DNA of 44,668 nt from Mesostigma viride (GCA_009746045.1 RPFO01002029.1:1-44668); one strand, 5' to 3'; shown: positions 10,783 through 20,825, counted from the first letter of the stretch. A program made the numbers and translations. The notes: generated from the sequence alone by a model not told the origin.

Positions 10783-11067
10783 CCTCCCTCCCTCCCTCCC
10801 TCCCCTCCCTCCCTCCCTCCCTCCCTCCCTCCCTCCCTCCCTCCCTCCCTCCTCCCTCCCCCCTCCCTCCCTCCCTCCCTCCCTCCCTCCCTCCCTCCTC
10901 CCTCCCTCCCTCCCTCCCCCTCCCTCCCTCCCTCCCTCCCTCCCTCCCTCCCTCCCTCCCTCCCTCCCTCCCTCCCTCCCTCCCTCCCTCCCTCCCTCCC
11001 TCCCTCCCTCCCTCCCTCCCTCCCTCCCTCCCTCCCTCCCTCCCTCCCTCCCTCCCTCCCTCCCTCC
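10783..11067 (-). repeat. (CCCT)n tract, ~285 bp
   Basis: Near-pure CCCT repeat, the reverse complement of the GGGA motif at 8174-8683. The two tracts form opposed arms about 2.1 kb apart. The ORFs through it are repeat artefacts. Confidence 0.97.
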
Positions 11068-11269
11068 ATCCATGATGAAATTTGGTCGGGTAGATTGCAA
11101 TAGACTCGCCTTTTGATGACGAACACGCCGATCTAATTTTTGGCAGCCATCGCCCAGGGTTTCTTCAGTTATCGCCAGCGGCCTGCCCAGCAGATCTCGC
11201 TATTTTTCTGCACATTATGGCGGCACCACGCACGTGATCAGTGTGCCTGCGCCCCCTGCCCTCGTCTAG

Positions 11270-12487
11270 GTGCTATTAAACGTAGCTATGGAGGTCCCCG
11301 CATCGTCTTCAGCTCTTGCCGCCGATTCTATTGATGCCCAGATTGCTGCAAACAAAATCGCCCACGACATTGTCGTCGCCAAGAACGCCGCTAACAAGCG
11401 ATCCAAGACTTCGGAAGCAACTTCGGAAGCAACTCCGATAGCTGCTGAAACCTCCTTGCCGGACGCCATTTCTTCCTCATTCTACATGCCAGGCCAGCGT
11501 TTGAGCCTGGCAGACATCGATACCTTCCTCGCCTACAATGACGCCGCTGTGACAAGCGTGCTGAAGCTCCGCAACGACAACGACGCCCCGATTCGCCACC
11601 CTAAGAGCGGCCAGGTTATGGAGGCTGCTTCGGATGAATGGCCTCATTGGGATGAGCGCCAGCGTCGGCTTGCCTGTCTTATTTCGTGCTGCCCTGAACT
11701 TGTCGAGCTGCCGGCGACGACCATCGCCAGGCCAGCCCCCGCGACCGATGTTAACGTGCAGCTGCAGGACGTCGCACAGTCTTTTACGACCGTGCAGGGC
11801 GACATTAAGGTCCTGACGGTGGCGTCTGCAGCTGCGACGGCACAATTGCTGGAGCTGAAGAAAGCCATGGCAGCCCCCGCCAAAACTACCACGTTTGCCG
11901 ACGTCACCGGCAAGCAGTTGACCACCATCGTTCAACAGGCGGCCAAGTCTGCAGCTACCGCTGCGGTCACCCAGAATGCAGTGCAGCAACGCCAGCGCAA
12001 TATGGTAATCAAAGGCTTCCAGACAGGCGCGGCAGCACATGAGACAGCACACTCACTTGCCGAGGAGCTGCGCGGCCCAGCGTTTCTGGGGAAGATGCAG
12101 CTCCAGAACCGTGTTGTCATTGAACGAGCCATTCGGCTGCCAGGCCCTCCGGGCCTGGTCGTCGTCACCATGGCCTCCATGCACGACAAACGCCTCGTGC
12201 TGGGAGCACGTCGTCTGCTCCAGCCCGGCGACTTCAGCCTCGACGAGGACTACACGCCGGCTCAACTGAAGGCGAGGAGCGCGGTGTGGAACAGCACCAT
12301 CGTCCAGGGGGAGCGGCGTTGCCACCCTCCATCGCCTGACTACGTATGCATTGAGTCGTCCCCCTCTTCTTCCCCCTCTTTTTCAACCTCCACCGGCGGG
12401 CCGCTTCGGCCACTTGCCGCTTTCTCTTGGCCTGTTTTTGCGCGATGTCAACGGGATTTTCCATGGTGGCTGTACTTTCGCTCGTAA
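11270..12487 (+). pseudogene. LINE (non-LTR retrotransposon) ORF1-like fragment nested in the CACTA element
   Basis: A 405-residue open frame (ATG at 11288 gives MEVPASS...). The N-terminal half is Ala/Ser/Thr-rich, with alanine-rich helices typical of a coiled coil. Residues ~245-345 resemble the RRM-like domain of LINE ORF1 proteins: NMVIKGF (strand 1), a helix with LAEELRG, then RAIRLPGPPGLVVVTMAS followed by KRLVLGARRLL and DEDYTPAQLKARSAVW. This DEDLT/PAQ...W ending is characteristic of LINE ORF1. The C-terminal ~55 residues are low-complexity S/P and look like read-through into unrelated sequence, and no ORF2 follows. I infer a truncated LINE fragment carried by the CACTA element, not an active gene. 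Confidence 0.6.
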
Positions 12488-12640
12488 TTACGGGTGGTGC
12501 ATTAAGCGCAGGCTTTCGACCTTCCCTTTCAACACCAAACTACTCCATCATCTTGTGTAAGTTAGGGTCTTAGGGGCAGTGCAGCTTGTCTGGACGATCG
12601 ATCATGCAGACAACCACACGTGACCCTGACCGAAATGACT

Positions 12641-12860
12641 ACCAAAAAAGGACAAATGATTACCGATTTTTACCGATGATTACACATGATTACACATGAT
12701 TACACGTACATGATTACCAAAAAAGGACAAATGATTACCGATTTTTACCGATGATTACACATGATTACACATGATTACACGTACATGATTACCAAAAAAG
12801 GACAAATGATTACCGATTTTTACCGATGATTACACATGATTACATATGATTACACCCCCG
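12641..12860 (+). repeat. 75-bp tandem repeat, ~3 copies
   Basis: ACCAAAAAAGGACAAATGAT recurs at 12641, 12716 and 12791, exactly 75 bp apart. Each unit ends in a run of ATGATTACAC decamers. Confidence 0.95.
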
Positions 12861-13450
12861 TATTACATAGGAAGGTGTGACTATGTACTCCACCCTATGT
12901 ACTCCAAGAGTACATAGGGTGGCACACTATGTACTCCAAGAGTACATAGTCCGGAGTACATATGATCCGGGATTTCCGAATAGGGGACTGCCGACGCGGT
13001 GAGACACGCCCGTATTACATAGGAAGGAGTGACTATGTACTCCACACTATGTACTCCAAGAGTACATAGGGTGGCACACTATGTACTCCAAGAGTACATA
13101 GTCCGGAGTACATATGATCCGGGATTTCCGAATAGGGGACTGCCGACGCGGTGAGACACGCCCGTATTACATAGGAAGGAGTGACTATGTACTCCACACT
13201 ATGTACTCCAAGAGTACATAGGGTGGCACACTATGTACTCCAAGAGTACATAGTCCGGAGTACATATGATCCGGGATTTCCGAATAGGGGACTGCCGACG
13301 CGGTGAGACACGCCCGTATTACATAGGAAGGAGTGACTATGTACTCCACACTATGTACTCCAAGAGTACATAGGGTGGCACACTATGTACTCCAAGAGTA
13401 CATAGTCCGGAGTACATATGATCCGGGATTTCCGAATAGGGGACTGCCGA
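12857..13450 (+). repeat. 152-bp tandem repeat, ~3.9 copies, with internal palindromes
   Basis: CCCGTATTACATAGGAAGG starts at 12857, 13009, 13161 and 13313 (152-bp period). Copies are almost identical. Each contains ACTATGTACTC facing GAGTACATAGT, so single strands can form strong hairpins. Confidence 0.95.
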
Positions 13451-14478
13451 ACTCGAGGCCCCCAGAGTACTAACTAGGCTGACTATCTACATGTACTCGA
13501 GTCACGACGCAGTGAGATACGCCAAGCCGCCCGAAGCAGATCTCTGCATGCGCCACGTGTAACGAGGGTTCTGCTTGCGAATTCGAATTGCGATGAGCCG
13601 TTGCAGACGCGCCGCCTAGATGTTTGAATTTCATCAACGAGCCTTGAACGAGCTGGTAAAGTTTGCCTGCCCCTGCATCACCTTGCGCTGGCTATGCCGA
13701 TTGCAGTCCAGCCGACTGATAGTGGTGAAAGAATAAGCGCCCCCCTAAACCCGCATGCTCACGATGCTTGAAGAAAAAAAAGCAAAAGGCGCACTAGGAT
13801 GCATGACAAGCCCTTTTGGAGCCCCAGTTTAGCATGATTCGGTCATCCGTTTCCAGCCATCGGCAGCGCCAACTCCGATACAGCTTACTATGGCGTAGTC
13901 GGTAGCCAGCTACACCGCTTTTCTTGCCTTTGTTACTACATGCAAACTTCAATTCGTTACATCGTGCGCCTGCGGCATATTTAAGAAAGCGGCTGCAAGC
14001 GCACCTTGCTGAGCCAGGTACACAATGTCTTCAGTCAGCGACCGCGTATGCATGCCACGTTTAGTCGCATCGAGTCGCGTAGACAATGCGTTCCGGATGA
14101 AATTGTTCACCGTTCAATTGCTCAGCGCTGCCTGAATGCAGCGCGCTTTATTACTGACTCTGTCCTCTTTGCATGCATTGCAGTCGATTGTATGTTATTT
14201 TCACGTTGTCCATCTTTCCACTCGCTTTCATTGTTTACCAGATACCAAAAGTCTCCCACGAGGTAGGCGACACTTCAATCTCGCTTATTTTACACCTGGC
14301 ACACCTGGGCTTCTCTGTATGTGCCGATGCCCATCGTAAGTTGTTGAACGTTTTTTGCCCTCCATGGTTTCCAATTTTACTAGGAGTTCTTAGGAGCTCT
14401 CTCTCCATTGACTTCTCTGTCTCTTTTGCTTTGGCCATGCCATGTTAGGGTAATGTCTTCCTTGCTGCCATGCTAGCG
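13451..14478. other. CACTA interior, no recognisable gene
   Basis: Mixed-composition DNA with overlapping ORFs of 67-91 aa at 14006-14448. One possible product is hydrophobic, but none has a recognisable motif. Confidence 0.45.
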
Positions 14479-15740
14479 GGCCCACGTGCTTGTTCCTTGT
14501 CAAAGTAGGGAGGCTCGCGGGGTAGGTGGCTGGTCATGCTTGTACCTTATCAAGGGAGGGGCCCACGTAGGGTAGGTGGGTGGGCATGCGTGTACCTTGT
14601 CAAGGGAGGGATTCACGTATGGTAGGTGGGTGCACGAGCTTGGTCCTTGTCAAGAGGCACATACGTAGGGTAGGTGAGTGCACGTGCTTGTTACTGGTCA
14701 GGGGAGGCATGGATGTGGGGTAGGCATGTGCACGTGCTTATTCCTTGTCAAGGGAGGGACGCACGTAGTGTAGGTGAGTTCATGTGCTTGTTCCTTGTCA
14801 AAGGAGGGGTGCACACAGGGTGGGTGGGTGCACGTGCTCGTTCCTTGTCAAGGGAGGCATGCATGTGGGGTAGGCATGTGCACGTGCTTGTTTCATGTCA
14901 AGGGAGGGATGCAGGTAGGGTAGGTGGGTGGGCTTGCTTGTTCCTTGTCAAGGGAGGGATGCACGTACGGTAGATGAGTGCACATGCTTGTTCCTTGTCA
15001 AAGGAGGGGGGCATGTGGAGTAGGAATGTGCACATGGTTGTTCCATGTCAAGGGAGGGATGCAGGTAGGGTAGGTGGGTGGGCATGCTTGTACCTTATCA
15101 AGGGAGGGGCGGACATCGGGTAGGTGGGTGCACGTGCTTGGTCCTTGCCAAGGGAGGGATTCACGTACGGTAGGTGAGTGCACATGCGTGTTCCTTGTCG
15201 AAGGAGGGGGGCACTTAGGGTAGGTGGGTGCACGTGCTTGTTGCTTGTCAAGAGGCACGTACATAGGGTTGGTGGGTGCACGTGCTTGTTCCATGTCACA
15301 GGAGGGATGCACGTAGGGTAGGTGGGTGCACGTGCTTGTTACTGGTCAGGGGAGGCATGGATGTGGGGTAGGCATGTGCACGTGCCTATTCCTTGTCAAG
15401 GGAGGGACGCGCGTAGTGTAGGTGAGTTCATGTGCTTGTTCCTTGTCAAAGGAGGGGTGCACACAGGGTGGGTGGGTGCACGTGCTCGTTCGATTCTTGT
15501 CAAGGGAGGCATGCATGTGGGGTAGGCATGTGCACGTGCTTGTTCCTTGTCAAAGGAGGGCTGCACATAGGGTAGGTGGGTGCACGTGCCCGTTCGATTC
15601 TTGTCAAGGGAGGCATGCATGTGGGGTGGGGCATGTGCACGTGCTTGTTCCTTGTCAAGGGAGGGACACAACAGGGTATGTGGGTGGTTTTGCTGGTTCC
15701 TTGCCATGGGAGGGACGTAATAGGTTAGGTGGGTGCACGC
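14479..15740 (+). repeat. ~50-bp minisatellite, ~25 copies, with a 648-bp higher-order repeat
   Basis: Units of about 50 bp follow the pattern CTTGTTCCTTGTCAAGGGAG, then GATGCACGTAGGGTAGGTGG and GTGCACGTG. A block of ~13 units recurs: the segment beginning GTTACTGGTCAGGGGAGGC is at 14690 and again 648 bp later. ORFs here repeat with the array and are not genes. Confidence 0.92.
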
Positions 15741-16050
15741 ATCATTTTTTTCCTTATTCTCAGCCCATCAACTAGAACTTTCAGCTGCCAGTCCTCACTA
15801 GTCTACGACCGTAACTGCATTCGGGTTCATGTTAAATACGTTGCGTTTTTCTTGGACGGCATGGAAGATGCTGTCATTTTCAAGAGAGGGATGCACGTAC
15901 GTATTGGTGGTGGTGCACGCATCGTCCCTTTTCTTACTAGTAGTTGCCTGTGTACTAGAAATTTCAACTGCTATTCCTCGCTACCGTATGGCCGTAACTG
16001 CATTCGGGGCATTTTGCGTTTTCTATGAGTGCGTGACAGTTGCTGTCTTA
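15733..16050 (+). repeat. Diverged ~180-bp direct repeat
   Basis: GTGCACGCATC at 15733 and 15913 starts two related segments that both contain CCGTAACTGCATTCGGG and a TTGCGTTTTC block. They abut the minisatellite, and a minisatellite-like unit lies between them. Confidence 0.7.
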
Positions 16051-16450
16051 CTTGGACAAAGGCGGAATGAACTGCAGGCAATCCGGAATGATTAAGACGG
16101 GAAGTTGGTCAACTCGCACCAAAAGCGGAGCCGCCATATGGACGGCGGTACCTTTCAAATCAACATGGGCGATTACCCCTGGCCGAGCGGACTTGAGGGT
16201 GACAACAGCTTCAAGACGCCACCTTCATCGGCCAAGGTTCTACTGCCGTAACGGCTTAATTTATTACCTAAGATGTTCCGTGAACTTCATGTGCGTCATC
16301 TCCACGATTTCATCATGAAGCCCACGTTGACAACATCGGATGGAAGTGATTCGTGCAATTGATTATTAATGACTTCTTAAACATTTTAATGAAATGCCTA
16401 ATTCAAAAATGCATCTTGAAAAGCACCATATCATGCAAGCCACTCACCAT
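16051..16450. other. CACTA interior, no gene seen
   Basis: No repeat or coding signal that I can support. Confidence 0.4.
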
Positions 16451-16459
16451 AGCCGGGGT

Positions 16460-16950
16460 CAATGCATTTTAGAATTCGGGGCCATAACCCGGACAGGCTG
16501 CGTTGCAGGCATGGGTTACTATTATTACTGGGGCATAACCGGCCCCGTAACCACCGCAGTAGCCAGGGTCAACTACTGGGCCGTAACTACTGCAGGTTAC
16601 GGGACGGTTGACGGACCCGTAACCAGGCCAGTAGCCAGGCCCGGTTCTCAGAACTGGTCCCGTAACCATGCCAGTTTACCGCCCGGTAACTTCTACTTGG
16701 GCCGTAACCATGACCGTAACCCAGATAGGTTACGGGCATGGTTACGGCTCCGGTAAAAGTTACCGCCCAGTAAACGTTCCGGTAACTATTACCGCCCGGT
16801 AACCACTACCGGCCGGTATTTAGTCTGTCGCGTTTAAGGTTACCGGCCGGTAACCTGGCCGGTAACCTTAAACGTACATGGTTACTGGCCAGTAACCGCC
16901 CCGGTAACCTCAACCGGGGCGTTTACGCCCCGTAAAATTAACTCCTAGTG
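16460..16950. repeat. Right subterminal repeats and TIR of the CACTA element
   Basis: About 475 bp dense in CCGTAACC, CCGGTAAC and GGTTACGG motifs, then TACGCCCCGTAAAATTAACT, ending at the 16-bp TIR (16935-16950). It mirrors the left end but is longer and denser. Confidence 0.85.
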
Positions 16951-17059
16951 ACCCAAGGGGGAGGCCAGGTGCTCCAATGCAGATTTTATATCTGGGCAAC
17001 AAGAGGGTGATCTCCAGGTTCATGGTGGCCCCAGGTCACCTGGAGAGGTACAGGTTCCT

Positions 17060-20000
17060 ATGAAGACGTCCTTGACAGCTGGTGCAGCTGTAAGAATGTC
17101 TGACCCCATGCATCCTTGTGCTGGGCACGAGGGTGGACCTCTCATTTTGAGAGAAACCAATGTACAACCACAGAGGGGTGTGAAGGCCTCTGGTGGTATG
17201 CATGTGGTCCCTGCTGGCGGTCCAGGTGTTGGGCATGAGCAGGGTGACTCAGACTCTGAGTCAGAACAGGATGGAAGGCAGCATGGTGATGCTGGACAAC
17301 CTGACAGCACAGTCCTGACTGTGCCAGGGACTGCTTCCTCTGTGTACCAGGAGTTGGGTGCCCGAATCCACAACATGTTTGGGCATGCCACTTCTCTGTC
17401 AAACAACTTTGCCTTCCGTATGGGCAGGGCACCCCTTCTTAAGGCGTGTCAGCAAGCTGCCTCACGGTGTAAGTGCCAGTTGTCCTCCAACAAGCCCAGG
17501 AAATCACATGCCAAAGCTATACCTCAGAGCATTGGTGATCTGCAGTGTGATATCCAACACATCAGGGGCATGCAACTGTTGGTGTGCGTGGACAGGTACA
17601 CAAAATACAAGGTGCTGGAGCATTTACCTTCTATGAAGAACAGGTACTTGCTGGCTGCCCTGCAGAATGTAAGAGCCAAGTTTCCTACCACAAGGATCCA
17701 GGTGGACATGCAGTTTCAGCATCTCAAGGGTGATCCTACCCTTCCTGAGTTGCTGGTTACACCTAGGGAGGCTCATGGGCAGCAGGGTGCTATAGAGAGG
17801 GCAATCCAGGAGGTCAAGAAATTGATTATCTCTGAAGACTGGGTACCCTTATCTGCACCTGCACTTGTCAGGAGTGCATGGCTGAGGAACGTGGAGCAGC
17901 AGCTGAACAGCAGGGTTAACTTCTACTATGATGGAGTTGCTGTCAGCCCAATGGGTCTATATCATGGCCTGTGCCCACCACATGTGCTGGAGGGCTGGAA
18001 ACATGCTGCACATGTCACCTTTGCCAAGCTGAGGGAGAAGGACCGGGGTTGGAAGATGCTGGAGCCACAAGTGGGTCAGAAGGTCCTAGCTTGGAAGGAA
18101 CCTAGCCTTTATGGCAAACGTGGTAGCTGGAGTCCTGGGGTGGTTACCCAGGTTGATGAAGCTAGCCACGCATGCTTGGTCAGCATGGAGGACGAACCAA
18201 AGCATGTGCACCGGCTGAGTTGGTCATATGTCAAGCCTAACCTGATGAATGAGGGCAGTCAGGCACAAGGCTCACAGGACCTGCAGGATTTTCAGGTCCC
18301 AAGTGACATCACTGATGCAACGACCACATCTGTTGCAGGGGAATCTGTCAGCCCTGGCCAGGTTGCAGAGGTACCTGTTGAACAGGCTGCAAGGTCAACA
18401 GCTGGGGAGTCAACTGTCAAGCCCAAGGCTCTAACCAAGCCCAGGGGGACAAGTTTGGCTGGATTAATTGGGGCTCTGCAAAGGGCCAAGAAGCAGCCCA
18501 AGGTAGCCAAGCTCAGGTGGCATGGCAATCTGGGGCTGGACACTGCCTTAGAGGTAGACACTAATTCTCAGGTTTCCATCATTGGGACCAGAGCTGCAGC
18601 AGGGTACAGCATGACTGAACCCAGCTATCAGTTTGTGTCTGACTTCAGTGGCGGGGTACACGTGAAGGTACTGGGTGAGGTATCCATTCCTATCCTTGGA
18701 CAGGACACTGCTTTTTGTGTCTTGGAGGGCTATCAGGGACCTGCTCTTCTGGGGCAGAATTTCCTATGCCAGGATGGGGTAGTGATCACGTCCTCTCTCC
18801 TGACTAAGGAAGGGGCTGGTCAGGTCCCACTGATTAATTTCAGGACCACTCACCTATCACGTGCAGTAACCAGGACGGTTAAGCGTGTGCAAGTGTGCCA
18901 GGGGCAGGAGCCCTTGGTTGATGACCTCATATTGCCAGCTGCTAGTCATCCAAGCAGTTTGGGCATTGGTCCTCACTCACTTGCTGGACACAGCCCTATA
19001 AACTACCAAGGCCTGGTGAAGCTCATGTCCTCTCCCATTATGTGTCCCCAGGTCACACTGGGTCTGATTAAATCTGGGGAGGACTGGATCTCCAAGAAAT
19101 GCGTGGAACCTGTCAATGACCTGCCTCCTGCACGACGTCTACTCAAGCTCAAGTTTGTCATCAAGATGAAGGAGGTGGACGGGGTCAAGGTACCACATGT
19201 CAGGCCAGTGCTGAATGAGTTCAAGGGTACTGGTGAGTGCACTGCTGAGGAGTTGTATACCCCTGGCATGCTGCATGACACTTGGAGGCTGCTGCTGTGT
19301 GTATTTCTAGGCCTTCTCAACAAGGGCTTGGACTATGGCTCAGTGGTGGTAGACTTCAAGAGGGCATTTCTGGAGGGGGATGCAGATGTGGCACAGGAAA
19401 AGTGGGAGGGCAAGACGCCTTTCTATGTCAGGGTGCCTGCTGTATGGAAAAGGGACATTCACACTGAGTTCCTTAAAATCCTCAAGGGCCTGGAGGGCCT
19501 GAGGTCAAGTCCAATAATCTGGAGGGAGACTCTCAACCGTTTCCTGAAGGAGCATTGCAACTTGAAGGTTTCTCCTGTAGACCCCTGTCTGTTTCTGGGG
19601 CAATGGGAAGGCCTACCAGTGTATGCTTCGCTGCACGGGGATGACCTACATCTGATAGCTCCCACGTCGTGGCTTAAGGAGCTGATCTCCATCATTAAGT
19701 CCAAGTTTCCTCTGGGTAGGGAGCAATGGCAGGTGGAGAATGAGCCTCTCCTGTTTGTGGGCATGGAGGCCACACTGGTGAAGAAGGGGGGGGAGTGGCG
19801 TATGCTGCTGGTGGGGGGCAACGATTATCAAGAGACCCTCATTAGCAAGCTTCCTCCAGTCATCACACAGGCACTGTGTCCCATGGTGAGGGGCATGGTT
19901 GCTTGGGTGGCAGGCATTTCCAGGCCAGACCTTATGGTCATAGCCAGGTTGCCTGATGACATGCTGACAGAGCTAGGGTCTGCCAAGGTGGCTGATCAGG

Positions 20001-20545
20001 TCAGGGCTTCGTCTGGCATTCTGTTGTCTGCAGTGGATTTATCACAACCCATTTGCATGGAGCTGTATGTGGATAGCTCAATGGACAGCAGGCAGGTCTC
20101 CAAGGTCAGGGGCAGGGCTGCAGGGCTCTTTGTGCTCAGACAGGAAGGCCTGGGGAGTTTGGTGAGCTGGTTCAGTCGCCTGCACAAACGGGTGGCTGTC
20201 AGTAGTGATGTGGCAGAATGCAGGGCTATTTGTGAAGGCATTCACACAAGCCTTTATCTGAAGGAGTTGCTTCATCAGATGACTTCTAACACTCCTTGGC
20301 CACTTCAGGTTACCACTCTTCTAAAAACAGACTCCATGGGGATGGTGCAGTTTGTGCACAGGCAGATGGCCAGAAGTAGGGACTTGGATTATCTCCTTCT
20401 TAAGGAATTGTCCTCCTTGGCCAATATTGAGCATATCCCTGGGGTTGACAATCCTGCTGATGCTTTGACCAAGCTAGTGCAGAAGGCAGCAGTGCAATAC
20501 AAGGTTCTTCAGTCTCTGATGGACCCATCTCAGCAAGCTGTCTAA
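17060..20545 (+). CDS. pol: pol of copia-1 (integrase - protease-like - reverse transcriptase - RNase H)
   Basis: Counting from the ATG at 17060 (1161 residues; the frame is open back to 16952): HHCC-like zinc motif with H104, H109 and C137-x-C139; integrase core with likely acidic residues D164, D216 and E246 (GQQGAIER); an integrase C-terminal segment near 320-400 (KDRGWKMLEPQVGQKVLAWKE). A retropepsin-like domain follows, with DTNSQVSI at D500 and ALLGQNFL near 563. The reverse transcriptase has VDFKRAFLEGD (D765), a VDPCLF motif and catalytic HGDD (D861/D862). RNase H carboxylates are likely D1005, E1053 and D1091. RT and RNase H are of copia type. The protease after integrase is unusual, since copia normally has it before. 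The frame is intact. The N-terminal ~100 residues are an acidic linker. Gag lies upstream in the same frame but is now 14 kb away. Confidence 0.93.
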   Translation: MKTSLTAGAAVRMSDPMHPCAGHEGGPLILRETNVQPQRGVKASGGMHVVPAGGPGVGHEQGDSDSESEQDGRQHGDAGQPDSTVLTVPGTASSVYQELGARIHNMFGHATSLSNNFAFRMGRAPLLKACQQAASRCKCQLSSNKPRKSHAKAIPQSIGDLQCDIQHIRGMQLLVCVDRYTKYKVLEHLPSMKNRYLLAALQNVRAKFPTTRIQVDMQFQHLKGDPTLPELLVTPREAHGQQGAIERAIQEVKKLIISEDWVPLSAPALVRSAWLRNVEQQLNSRVNFYYDGVAVSPMGLYHGLCPPHVLEGWKHAAHVTFAKLREKDRGWKMLEPQVGQKVLAWKEPSLYGKRGSWSPGVVTQVDEASHACLVSMEDEPKHVHRLSWSYVKPNLMNEGSQAQGSQDLQDFQVPSDITDATTTSVAGESVSPGQVAEVPVEQAARSTAGESTVKPKALTKPRGTSLAGLIGALQRAKKQPKVAKLRWHGNLGLDTALEVDTNSQVSIIGTRAAAGYSMTEPSYQFVSDFSGGVHVKVLGEVSIPILGQDTAFCVLEGYQGPALLGQNFLCQDGVVITSSLLTKEGAGQVPLINFRTTHLSRAVTRTVKRVQVCQGQEPLVDDLILPAASHPSSLGIGPHSLAGHSPINYQGLVKLMSSPIMCPQVTLGLIKSGEDWISKKCVEPVNDLPPARRLLKLKFVIKMKEVDGVKVPHVRPVLNEFKGTGECTAEELYTPGMLHDTWRLLLCVFLGLLNKGLDYGSVVVDFKRAFLEGDADVAQEKWEGKTPFYVRVPAVWKRDIHTEFLKILKGLEGLRSSPIIWRETLNRFLKEHCNLKVSPVDPCLFLGQWEGLPVYASLHGDDLHLIAPTSWLKELISIIKSKFPLGREQWQVENEPLLFVGMEATLVKKGGEWRMLLVGGNDYQETLISKLPPVITQALCPMVRGMVAWVAGISRPDLMVIARLPDDMLTELGSAKVADQVRASSGILLSAVDLSQPICMELYVDSSMDSRQVSKVRGRAAGLFVLRQEGLGSLVSWFSRLHKRVAVSSDVAECRAICEGIHTSLYLKELLHQMTSNTPWPLQVTTLLKTDSMGMVQFVHRQMARSRDLDYLLLKELSSLANIEHIPGVDNPADALTKLVQKAAVQYKVLQSLMDPSQQAV

Positions 20546-20825
20546 GCTGGTGCCTGGTTATAGGGCATTGGAGAGCAGATTGTGTGGTAGTGTCAGCATT
20601 GTGACTGGCATAATACCTGTATTTTAGTCTGTACTAAGGCTCATGGACCATGGTACACTCACTCTGATTTTAATCAGGATACAGCCAGGTTTTGGCTGGG
20701 GTTCATGCTGTTGACTACACAAGGTTGACAGGTCCATTACAGACCATGTATTCTATTTAAAAGAAATGTATATTTGTACATACCTCTCACAATGGTCTGG
20801 GAACCTTTATTCTGGGGTTTATAGG

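Larger units (their letters stand above)
2817..16950. mobile_element. 14.1-kb non-autonomous CACTA (EnSpm-type) DNA transposon inserted in copia-1
   Basis: The ends are a perfect 16-bp inverted repeat beginning CACTAGGAGTTAATTT (2817-2832 and 16935-16950). CACTA termini define the EnSpm/CACTA superfamily. AC occurs directly outside both ends (2815-2816, 16951-16952), consistent with a 2-bp target duplication; a 3-bp one does not fit. Both ends carry 300-500 bp of repeated GTAACC/CCGGTAAC and inverse motifs, as expected for subterminal transposase-binding repeats. I find no transposase domain inside. Instead it holds G-rich minisatellites, a large segmental duplication, simple-repeat tracts, satellites and a LINE ORF1 fragment. 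It lies in a retrotransposon with identical LTRs, so it inserted recently, presumably mobilised in trans. Confidence 0.85.

Noticed and set aside
10783-11067. Telomeric repeat
   Set aside because: The motif is CCCT, not CCCTAA or CCCTAAA, and it lies within a transposon.
12641-15740. Possible CRISPR-like array
   Set aside because: Units are contiguous tandem repeats with no unique spacers, in a eukaryotic context.
2817-16950. The 14-kb segment as an internal part of the copia element
   Set aside because: Perfect CACTA TIRs, the AC duplication and restoration of the gag-pol frame on removal all mark it as an insertion.
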